A stretch of 10,152 bases of DNA, taken from NCBI GenBank assembly GCA_031255115.1, contig JAIRTD010000108.1, positions 1-10,152 of the forward strand. The letters run 5' to 3'. The notes below the pieces were generated by a model. It made no database searches. It was not told where the DNA came from and worked only from the letters and a program-made list of their open reading frames with translations. Of this stretch, positions 1 to 8,970 are shown piece after piece. The DNA is from Spirochaetaceae bacterium (GTDB lineage Bacteria > Spirochaetota > Spirochaetia > Treponematales > Breznakiellaceae). Within the stretch, counting starts at the first letter, position 1. The number at the start of each line of letters is the position of its first letter. The position numbers and the translations under genes are program-made.

Positions 1-148
1 ACTTCTTTAACTTCGCGGTAAAATTCCTCTTCCGCCCTGCCTGTACTTATCGGCGCGGTCTTTGGCAAAATTTCGCTTTGGTAATCAGCTACAGAAGAGC
101 CTGGAATCTGCCGATATGAAAGGGAATATGTGTTTAAGGCGGGGTGTG

Positions 149-649
149 ATGAGACGATTGGGGTTTTTTACGGCGCTTATTGGTATTTTTCTTCTTGGCT
201 GGCCGCTTTTTTCGTCTACGCTCTCGGTCATGGTTGTGGAAACCGGGGTGGGCGAAAACACGCCGAGGCTTGAGGCGTCGAGTCTCTGGGAGGGCGGGCT
301 CATGGATGTGTGTTTTGACACCGGCCATATTGTAACCAATTCGCCTATACTTCGTCTTGAGCGCGGCCAGGTTCGGGTTTATCCCTCGGAGAATTTTTTG
401 GAGCTGGAAGAGGCTGCGGAAGGCGGCGTCGAGTACTATATTCTGGCGGTGCTGGATTATGAGCCTGGTCTCCAGGACGATCCTTCCGTGTACCGGCCCC
501 GTTCCATTGCCCTGCGTTTTGTCCGCCTTGCGCCCCGCAGGGTTTTGTTTGAGGTTCAATATACGGGAAACCCCCAGGCGTCCCTTGCCGAGGCTCTTCA
601 GCAGGCAAAAGAGGCTGCCAGGGTACTGCTTTCACATTTTGAAGGATAG
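149..649 (+). CDS. Small membrane-anchored or exported protein of unknown function
   Basis: I do not recognise the family. From the chosen start the product is 166 residues. The first ~25 form a basic then strongly hydrophobic segment (MRRLGFFTALIGIFLLGWPL), a membrane anchor or signal peptide. The rest is a mixed alpha/beta domain with a GLMDVCFDTGHIVTNSP stretch near residues 50-66 and an Ala/Gln/Glu-rich helical C-terminus, so most of the protein is probably periplasmic. ATG 149 is preferred because the hydrophobic segment then starts right after two arginines and a purine-rich AAGGCGGGG lies at 136-144. In-frame ATGs at 116 and 128 and a TTG at 62 are alternatives; ATG 116 would overlap, as ATGA, the stop of a short open frame entering from the left edge. 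The stop lies 3 bases before the next ATG, so the two genes are cotranscribed. The frame is secure, the exact start less so. Confidence 0.72.
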   Translation: MRRLGFFTALIGIFLLGWPLFSSTLSVMVVETGVGENTPRLEASSLWEGGLMDVCFDTGHIVTNSPILRLERGQVRVYPSENFLELEEAAEGGVEYYILAVLDYEPGLQDDPSVYRPRSIALRFVRLAPRRVLFEVQYTGNPQASLAEALQQAKEAARVLLSHFEG

Positions 650-652
650 GGT

Positions 653-1888
653 ATGAAAAAGCATGTAATGGTTCTTGCCGTCATCGTGATCATGGGTGTG
701 GCGACTTCCGGGTCCATATGGGAAGGGGCCGCCGCGCTTGGTTCCAACGGGGAACTTCCTGATTCGGGTTACTATGCCGCGTCAAGTTCCTTTCCCCGGA
801 ATACGGTGGTTGATGTTACCAATCTTGAAACCAGGAAAACCGTCAGGGTCATCATAGCGGGTCCTCTGGAATCGCCGGGTTTATTGGCGCTTCTTTCCCG
901 CGAGGCCGCGGCTTCCATAGGTCTTTCGAGCCGTTCCGTAGGAAGGGTGCGGATTACCCAGCCGGCTGATCCGGTGGCTTTTTCCCGTTTTACCGAGGGG
1001 AATGTCTCAAACGGCGATAGTGATTTTGACCCCAGGGCGGCTGTGGCGGCAAATTATCCGCACCTGCTTGGTCCTGTGGATTCGGTTCCTGTGGGCGGAC
1101 AGCCGGGAAATTATCCCGTAGAGCCCTCCGCCGCCATGACCATAGTGGATATTCCTCCGGCCGGTTTTACGCCTGGCCTTGCCGGAGTCCCTGACGGGGA
1201 TATAAGCGGCGAACCTGTTCCTTCCCTGTATCCTGAAGAAATCCCCGGCGAAGCCGAAGCAATTCCGCCCGCCCTGGCGGAGCTTCCGGCAAATGACTAT
1301 GATCCGCCCCAGTACACCGCGCCTCCAGGAGAGCCAGAGTTTGTTGAAGAAACCCAGGAGTATCTTCCCGAATACAACGAACCTGAACTCAGCGAAGTGC
1401 CCCAGGCGCCTCCTGAAACGGTTCCGTATATCGCGCTGCCTGAGGAGCCTATAGCACCTGAAACGCCGCCAGAACTTGCGGAGACCGCGGAAGAGTCCGG
1501 CATTGTCAGCGAAATCACCCTGATACCCGCCGAGGAAAGGCCCCCGGAAGCGCCCGGTTTTACGATGCCTCCTGTTGAAGCGCCTGTTACAGCGCCCCCG
1601 GCGTTTACGCAGCCGGAGCGGAGTGTTTTTTCGGTTCCGGTCATTTCCCGTCTTGAAAGCGGAAAATACTACCTTCAACTTGGGGCCTATGCGTATACCG
1701 ACTCGGTAGAAGCCGAACTTTCTCGGCTGGAAAGAACCTATCCGCTTTCCGTCCAGGTGGCCGGCGCTCCGGAGCGGCCCCTGTACCGTATTCTTGTCGG
1801 CCCGGTCAATATGGGCGAATGCGGCGCCTTGCTTCAACGTTTTAAGACCATAGGCTATGGTGACGCGTTTATTAGACAAGACGGATAA
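653..1888 (+). CDS. Exported RlpA-like / SPOR-domain protein with long Pro/Glu-rich linker
   Basis: The product is 411 residues with a signal peptide over roughly residues 1-29. Residues ~40-102 resemble the second half of the double-psi beta-barrel of RlpA-type proteins, with TVVDVTNLETRKTVRV followed by GP and LSREAAASIGL. Residues ~103-335 are a low-complexity linker rich in Pro, Glu and Ala. Residues ~336-409 are a SPOR domain, with YYLQLGAY and LYRILVGP as its hallmark strands. SPOR domains bind denuded peptidoglycan glycan strands, often at division sites, so a periplasmic cell-wall role is likely. The RlpA NDRGP motif is reduced to IAGP and the WYG/H-containing first half of the barrel is absent, so lytic transglycosylase activity is doubtful. 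AAGGA at 642-646 lies 6 bases before the ATG. The reverse strand holds a long Arg-rich open frame that is only a compositional shadow. Confidence 0.85.
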   Translation: MKKHVMVLAVIVIMGVATSGSIWEGAAALGSNGELPDSGYYAASSSFPRNTVVDVTNLETRKTVRVIIAGPLESPGLLALLSREAAASIGLSSRSVGRVRITQPADPVAFSRFTEGNVSNGDSDFDPRAAVAANYPHLLGPVDSVPVGGQPGNYPVEPSAAMTIVDIPPAGFTPGLAGVPDGDISGEPVPSLYPEEIPGEAEAIPPALAELPANDYDPPQYTAPPGEPEFVEETQEYLPEYNEPELSEVPQAPPETVPYIALPEEPIAPETPPELAETAEESGIVSEITLIPAEERPPEAPGFTMPPVEAPVTAPPAFTQPERSVFSVPVISRLESGKYYLQLGAYAYTDSVEAELSRLERTYPLSVQVAGAPERPLYRILVGPVNMGECGALLQRFKTIGYGDAFIRQDG

Positions 1889-1901
1889 AAATCTGTATAC
1901 T
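1873..1901 (+). promoter_or_regulatory. Sigma70-type promoter for the phosphonate operon
   Basis: TAGACA at 1873-1878 (5 of 6 to the -35 consensus) and TATACT at 1896-1901 (5 of 6 to the -10 consensus) are separated by exactly 17 bases. The -35 lies inside the last codons of the SPOR gene, which ends at 1888. The expected transcription start is near 1907-1909, giving a leader of about 58 bases before the PEP mutase ATG. This is a pattern match only. Confidence 0.6.
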
Positions 1902-1964
1902 GTCCCTGGACCGTACTGAAAAACGTCCTTACCTAAAGGCCCTTTCAGCGTGTTCCAGGAGACA
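1901..1964 (+). promoter_or_regulatory. Extended imperfect hairpin covering the pepM leader and ribosome binding site
   Basis: Read as RNA, almost the whole gap folds on itself. Bases 1901-1904 pair with 1961-1964; 1905-1910 pair with 1954-1959 (A1960 bulged); 1912-1914 pair with 1950-1952 (including G-U pairs); 1916-1921 (CTGAAA) pair with 1943-1948 (TTTCAG); 1927-1930 (CCTT) pair with 1936-1939 (AAGG), closing a 5-base loop. That is about 23 pairs. The Shine-Dalgarno AGGAG (1957-1961) sits in the outer stem. No U-run follows, so it is not an intrinsic terminator. A competing smaller hairpin is possible between 1908-1914 and 1923-1928. Whether it regulates anything is inference. Confidence 0.4.
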
Positions 1965-1966
1965 AT

Positions 1967-3265
1967 ATGAAAACCGTATATCTGGGTCTGACCGCGGATA
2001 TTATCCATCCGGGCATCATCAACATAGTCCGCGAGGCTTCCCTCCACGGGGAAGTACTGGCCGGTCTATTAACCGACAAGGCAATCGCAAAATACAAGCG
2101 TCTTCCCTATCTGTCCTATGAACAGCGTAAAGTAGTCGTAGAGAACCTTAAAGGCATAAGCCGGGTGGTTCCCCAGGAGGACTGGAGTTATATTCCCAAT
2201 CTCCGCGCTTACAAGCCCGACTATATTATCCACGGCGACGACTGGAAAAGCGGCATTCTCAGCAAGGAACGGGAGGATGTATACCGGGTCATGGCGGAAC
2301 TGGGCGGCGAAGTCATCGAAATCCCCTATACCCAGGGCATCAATTCCACGGCCTTTGCCGAATCAATACGTTCCATAGGCACTACGCCTGATCTCAGGTT
2401 AAAAAGCCTCAGACGCCTTATAGAAGCCAAGCCCCTGGTTCGTATCATGGAAGCCCATTCGGGCCTTTCCGGGCTCATTGTCGAAAACGCCGAGGTTCTT
2501 AAAGAAGACGGCATACACCGCTTTGACGGAATGTGGTCCTCAAGCCTCACTGATTCGACCAGCAAGGGCAAGCCCGACATAGAAGCGGTTGACATTACCA
2601 CAAGGCTCCAGGACCTCACCCAGATACTGGAATGTACCACCAAGCCCATTATCTACGACGGCGACACCGGCGGCATAGCCGAGCATTTTGTCTTTACCGT
2701 GCGCACCCTGGAACGCAACGGCATATCCGCCGTCATCATCGAAGACAAGACCGGCCTTAAAAAGAATTCCCTTTTCGGGACCGAAGTCCAGCAGGACCTT
2801 GCCCCGGTCGAGGAATTTTCAGAAAAAATACAGGCCGGTAAGCGCGCCCAGGTAACCAGGGACTTTATGATTATCGCCCGGCTGGAAAGCCTTATTGCCG
2901 GCAGGACGGTTGACGAGGCTCTTGAGCGGGCCCTTGCCTATGTGGCTTCCGGCGCGGACGGCGTCATGATACACAGCAAGGAAAAATCAGGAGAGGATAT
3001 TAAGGAATTCTGTCAAAGGTTTAGAAAGGAATACGCGAAAATACCAATAGTCGCCGTGCCGACTACGTATAACGGCGTAAGCGAGACTGAACTCATTGCC
3101 TGGGGCGTTAATATAGTCATCTACGCGAACCACATGCTCCGCTCCTCGTATCCTGCCATGCTTAAAGCGGCCCGTATCATTCTTCAACATGAACGTTCCC
3201 TGGAGGCCGACGAGCTGTGCATGCCCATAAAAGAAATCCTCGAACTTATTCCGGGAACAAAGTAG
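1967..3265 (+). CDS. pepM: Phosphoenolpyruvate mutase with N-terminal cytidylyltransferase-like domain
   Basis: The enzyme rearranges phosphoenolpyruvate to phosphonopyruvate, forming the C-P bond that starts phosphonate biosynthesis. At 432 residues it is longer than a stand-alone mutase (about 290-300). Residues ~1-140 form a nucleotidyltransferase-like Rossmann domain (GLTADIIHPGIINIVREA at 7-24, INSTAF at 125-130). Residues ~141-432 are the isocitrate-lyase-superfamily mutase barrel. The diagnostic PEP-mutase loop EDKX5NS is present at 259-268, the metal-binding DGDTGG at 231-236, and ARLESL at 304-309. In the N-terminal domain the usual HxGH reads HPGI, so its second histidine is lost and nucleotidyl transfer there is doubtful. 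ATG 1967 has AGGAG at 1957-1961 with a 5-base spacer. It is the first gene of the operon, 8 bases before the decarboxylase. The symbol aepX is also used for this family. Confidence 0.95.
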   Translation: MKTVYLGLTADIIHPGIINIVREASLHGEVLAGLLTDKAIAKYKRLPYLSYEQRKVVVENLKGISRVVPQEDWSYIPNLRAYKPDYIIHGDDWKSGILSKEREDVYRVMAELGGEVIEIPYTQGINSTAFAESIRSIGTTPDLRLKSLRRLIEAKPLVRIMEAHSGLSGLIVENAEVLKEDGIHRFDGMWSSSLTDSTSKGKPDIEAVDITTRLQDLTQILECTTKPIIYDGDTGGIAEHFVFTVRTLERNGISAVIIEDKTGLKKNSLFGTEVQQDLAPVEEFSEKIQAGKRAQVTRDFMIIARLESLIAGRTVDEALERALAYVASGADGVMIHSKEKSGEDIKEFCQRFRKEYAKIPIVAVPTTYNGVSETELIAWGVNIVIYANHMLRSSYPAMLKAARIILQHERSLEADELCMPIKEILELIPGTK

Positions 3266-3273
3266 GAGAACCC

Positions 3274-6233
<2,960 letters not shown>

Positions 6234-6255
6234 AAACACGAAGATTAAAGTACCC

Positions 6256-6285
6256 TTTACAGAGCCGTCTCCTTGCGATTATTAT
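6256..6285 (+). promoter_or_regulatory. Probable promoter of rpe, placed for a leaderless transcript
   Basis: TTTACA at 6256-6261 and TATTAT at 6280-6285, each 5 of 6 to consensus, are separated by 18 bases. Transcription would start near 6291-6293, on or next to the rpe ATG at 6292. No Shine-Dalgarno sequence is visible upstream of that ATG, which fits a leaderless mRNA. A small inverted repeat, TAAAG (6246-6250) and CTTTA (6255-6259) around a 4-base loop, touches the -35 box and could be an operator half-site pair, though it is short. Confidence 0.45.
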
Positions 6286-6291
6286 TTTAGC

Positions 6292-6984
6292 ATGCACAGA
6301 GAAATCATCGTCGCTCCGTCGGTGCTTTCGGCGGATTTCTACAATATGCCGGAAGAAATAAACTCCATTAAGGAAGCGGGGGCCGAATGGATACATTTGG
6401 ACGTGATGGACGGCCAATTCGTGCCGCCCATTACCTTTGGTTCCAAAATGGTGGCGGACCTGCGGCCCCATACCGGCCTTGTCCTTGACGTACATTTAAT
6501 GACCGCCAACCCCGAAAATCAGGTTGAATCCTTTGCGGGGGCGGGGGCGGACTATATTACCTTTCACAGCGAAGCCCATATCCACGCCCACAGGCTGGTC
6601 CAGAAAATACACGGCCTCGGCAAACTGGCCGGCGTCAGCATAGTGCCTTCAACGCCGGTAAGCGCCGTGGAAGAACTGCTTCCCGGCATCGACCTTGTGC
6701 TGGTGATGACGGTTAATCCCGGCTATGGCGGTCAGGAACTGATCCCCGAATGTATACGGAAAATAGCGGCCCTTGCCGGCCTCCGTGAGGCCCTGGCAAA
6801 GGAACGGGGGCCGGGATGGAAGGGCTTTCTTATTTCTGTTGACGGCGGCGTCAACGAAAAAACCGCGCCCCTGGTCAGGGACGCCGGGGCCGACGTCATG
6901 GTCGCGGGTTCGGCTTTTTTTACGGCTGCTGACAAGGCCGGCCTGGTACGGACCCTCAAAGGAGGGCCGTCTGGTCAACAATAG
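6292..6984 (+). CDS. rpe: Ribulose-phosphate 3-epimerase
   Basis: The enzyme interconverts D-ribulose 5-phosphate and D-xylulose 5-phosphate in the pentose phosphate pathway, in the cytosol. The 230-residue TIM barrel is of normal length and has all family landmarks in order: APSVLSAD near the start, the metal/catalytic block HLDVMDGQFVPP (His35, Asp37), DVHLM (His68), the phosphate loop VNPGYGGQ (141-148), VDGGV with the second catalytic aspartate (Asp184), and the phosphate-binding AGSAFF (205-210). It is separated from the phosphonate operon by 58 bases with its own likely promoter, so the link to phosphonate metabolism is probably only positional. No ribosome binding site precedes ATG 6292, yet the motif APSVLSAD requires this start or one only a few codons away. 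The C-terminal tail past ~residue 223 is polar and unconserved-looking. Confidence 0.95.
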   Translation: MHREIIVAPSVLSADFYNMPEEINSIKEAGAEWIHLDVMDGQFVPPITFGSKMVADLRPHTGLVLDVHLMTANPENQVESFAGAGADYITFHSEAHIHAHRLVQKIHGLGKLAGVSIVPSTPVSAVEELLPGIDLVLVMTVNPGYGGQELIPECIRKIAALAGLREALAKERGPGWKGFLISVDGGVNEKTAPLVRDAGADVMVAGSAFFTAADKAGLVRTLKGGPSGQQ

Positions 6985-7021
6985 GGCCAAATATGCCGAA
7001 AATAAAGCAGAGGAGTCGTTG

Positions 7022-7903
7022 ATGGGTAAAAAACCGCTTTTTCTGATCTTCCTCGGAATGAGGATTTTGGCCCTTGTTTCTCCGGGCCTTGAGGCGCAGG
7101 ACCTTTCTCCACGGCTTGAACGGGGCATAGAGCTTTACAGCAGGGGCCGCTGGCAGGACGCGGCCGCCGAACTCCGCAGGGCCCAGGCCGAGGCCCAGAC
7201 CCCCAATGACCAGGGCGAGGCCCTGTACTGGATCGCCCTTTCCGAGCTTGCCGCCGGAGAATACGAGGCTGTGGTCAGGGACCTTGACGAACTGCTCAGG
7301 GTAAATCCTCTGGGAAGGCGCAGCACCGAAGTTCCCTACGAAAAGGGGCGGGCCCTCTTTCACCTGGGCCAGTACGACCCGGCCGTAATTCTGCTTTCTT
7401 CCTACGCGTCCGGCACCGCCGACCCCGGCCGCAGGGCCCAGGCGCTGTACTGGGTAGGCGAATGTCTCTTTTCCCTGGGCCGCCTTGACGACGCTCAGGA
7501 TATTTTTTCCCATATCATCGAAGAATACCCCCAGAGCGTAAAATACGAAGCCGCCTCTTACCGGCTTTCCCTTATAAACCAGAAAAAGGTTGAAGGAGAA
7601 CTCCTCAGACTCCTCCAGTGGAGCCACGAGGAATCCCTTAAAACCGTGGAAGATTACCAGCGGCGGGAGCGCTCCTATGACCAGGCCATCATAGCCTATC
7701 AAAAACGCATAGCCGATATGCTTAAAGACAACCGCCTTGAGGACCTCGAAACCAGCAATTCCGAATATCAGCGGCAGATCGCCGAACTTGAGGCCGCCCT
7801 TGCCCGGGGTTCCCGGCCCGAGGACAGAATGACCAGGCTTCTTGAGCTTAAAACCCGCGCCCTGGAACTGCGGAATCTCCTTTCCGGGGAGGAAAACCGA
7901 TGA
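7022..7903 (+). CDS. Exported TPR protein with C-terminal coiled coil
   Basis: The product is 293 residues. A signal peptide covers about residues 1-25 (hydrophobic core then LEA-Q), so it should act in the periplasm. Residues ~30-175 hold about four TPR-like helix pairs, seen in repeats such as ALYWIALSELAAGEYEAVVRD (approximately 67-87) and ALYWVGECLFSLGRLDDAQD (141-160). Residues ~185-287 are heptad-rich and charged, a likely coiled coil. CpoB/YbgF of the Tol-Pal system combines the same parts in the opposite order, so this is only a loose analogue. ATG 7022 is supported by AGGAG at 7011-7015 with a 6-base spacer and by the signal peptide; the frame stays open upstream into rpe, but that extension is antisense-like filler. 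It follows rpe by 37 bases and overlaps the next gene by ATGA. Confidence 0.85.
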   Translation: MGKKPLFLIFLGMRILALVSPGLEAQDLSPRLERGIELYSRGRWQDAAAELRRAQAEAQTPNDQGEALYWIALSELAAGEYEAVVRDLDELLRVNPLGRRSTEVPYEKGRALFHLGQYDPAVILLSSYASGTADPGRRAQALYWVGECLFSLGRLDDAQDIFSHIIEEYPQSVKYEAASYRLSLINQKKVEGELLRLLQWSHEESLKTVEDYQRRERSYDQAIIAYQKRIADMLKDNRLEDLETSNSEYQRQIAELEAALARGSRPEDRMTRLLELKTRALELRNLLSGEENR

Positions 7904-8961
7904 AGCATTTTTTTATCAGGAACCTTGTCAGGAACGCGGCGCTGGTCCTTTTTCTCTGTTCGGCGGCCTTAATACAGGCCGGGGAATTCAGCAGCGGCTT
8001 TATCAAACTCGTACTGCATGAACGCTCAGGCCGCTTTTCCCTTTATTATCTGACCGACGCGGTCAACCGGCGCTATGAGCCCCTCTTTGCGGACCAGGAC
8101 CCCCGTACCAGTTTTCTTAGCGTCATGGTTGACGATCGCGCCTATAAACTCGGCGAAGCTTCGGCGTTTAAAATCCGTCTGCGCGAAGGCGGCAACCCGG
8201 CGCTTGTATTTGAATCGGCCTTTCTTACCGTTACCGAGGAATTCCTTTTTACCCGGTCTGAGAATTCAGAGCATGCCGATGGAATCAGCATCGTGGTACG
8301 GGCCGAAAACAAAAGCAATCGGGCTTCCCGCATAGGGCTGCGCTTTTTCCTTGATACCAATTTGGGCGAAGGGGAACGCGGCCACTTTACGACGGACAGA
8401 CGCCCTGTAGAAGGCGAGTTCCGTTATACCGGCGAAAACAGCGATTTGTGGTGGGCTTCGCGGAACAGAAACTGCGGCTTTTTCGGCGGATTATCGGACG
8501 GGGCGGACGAGGTAATAATCGGCAACTGGAAACGCCTTAACGACGCCGCCTGGAAGATCAGCGTCCAGGAAGGAAGGAATTTTAACCTGCTGCCCTATTC
8601 GGTAAACGATTCGGCGGTGGCCTATTATTTTGAACCAGTCAGCGTTGCCGCCGGAGATGGACGCGAAGGGCGTTTGTGGTTTTCGGCCGCCAAAGGCGGG
8701 GAGGGGATCGCGGCCGCGCCGCTTCCCCGGGATACGCTGCTCTGGCCCGATCAGGTTTTTGATTTCGGCGGGAACATACTGAGCTTGCCCGGCCGGCCTC
8801 TTGATCCCGGCAGCCGGGATACCCGGGCTGATCTCACAGCCGTACAGGAACTCATCACCCGCATAGACGGCTATATAACTTCGGGAACTATCACCGAAGA
8901 AGAATTAAGCGCCCTTGAACTCGGCTTCCAGCAGCTCAAGGCCCCATACGACAGGCAGTAA
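7900..8961 (+). CDS. Exported protein of unknown function, probably beta-rich
   Basis: I do not recognise the family. The 353-residue product starts with a signal peptide (about 1-27, cleavage likely after IQA). Residues ~30-265 look like a beta-sandwich built of alternating hydrophobic strands, with several motif-like runs: FFLDTNLGEGERGHF (149-163), DLWWAS (182-187), IIGNWKRLNDAAW (206-218) and PYSVNDSAVAYYFEP (232-246). Such Trp/Asn/Asp-rich loops suggest a ligand- or sugar-binding surface, but that is a guess. Residues ~305-350 are helical and polar. Its ATG overlaps the previous stop (ATGA), with GGGGAGGA at 7886-7893 as ribosome site, so it is coupled to the TPR/coiled-coil gene and its product may bind that protein. 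A cysteine at residue 20 lies in the signal peptide but lacks a convincing lipobox. Confidence 0.85.
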   Translation: MKHFFIRNLVRNAALVLFLCSAALIQAGEFSSGFIKLVLHERSGRFSLYYLTDAVNRRYEPLFADQDPRTSFLSVMVDDRAYKLGEASAFKIRLREGGNPALVFESAFLTVTEEFLFTRSENSEHADGISIVVRAENKSNRASRIGLRFFLDTNLGEGERGHFTTDRRPVEGEFRYTGENSDLWWASRNRNCGFFGGLSDGADEVIIGNWKRLNDAAWKISVQEGRNFNLLPYSVNDSAVAYYFEPVSVAAGDGREGRLWFSAAKGGEGIAAAPLPRDTLLWPDQVFDFGGNILSLPGRPLDPGSRDTRADLTAVQELITRIDGYITSGTITEEELSALELGFQQLKAPYDRQ

Positions 8962-8970
8962 GAATAGTTC

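Noticed and set aside
1161..1620. Possible tandem repeats in the Pro/Glu-rich linker of the SPOR protein
   Set aside because: The segment is compositionally biased but I found no regular repeat unit at protein or DNA level.
1007..2047. 346-codon open frame on the minus strand opposite the SPOR gene and across the pepM leader
   Set aside because: Its translation is extremely Arg/Gly/Phe-rich with no domain, it overlaps a well-supported gene, the pepM promoter and the pepM start, and it follows from the codon bias of the sense gene.
3217..3273. Earlier in-frame ATG for phosphonopyruvate decarboxylase
   Set aside because: It lies within the end of pepM without a ribosome site; ATG 3274 has AGGAG at ideal spacing and starts at the usual family N-terminus.
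6234..6260. Possible terminator after pntC (TAAAG/CTTTA hairpin)
   Set aside because: The stem is only 5 mostly A-T pairs and no T-run follows, so it does not look like an intrinsic terminator.
6773..7021. Upstream extension of the TPR/coiled-coil gene into rpe
   Set aside because: The extra residues are out of frame with rpe, basic and without motifs; the signal peptide and AGGAG at 7011-7015 place the start at 7022.
6956..7702. 248-codon minus-strand open frame opposite the TPR/coiled-coil gene
   Set aside because: The sense strand encodes a signal peptide, TPRs and a coiled coil with a good ribosome site; the antisense translation is low-complexity.
7959..7964. Lipoprotein reading of the exported unknown protein (Cys at residue 20)
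   Set aside because: The residues before the cysteine (LFL) do not form an acceptable lipobox, and a normal signal peptidase I site follows at IQA-GE.
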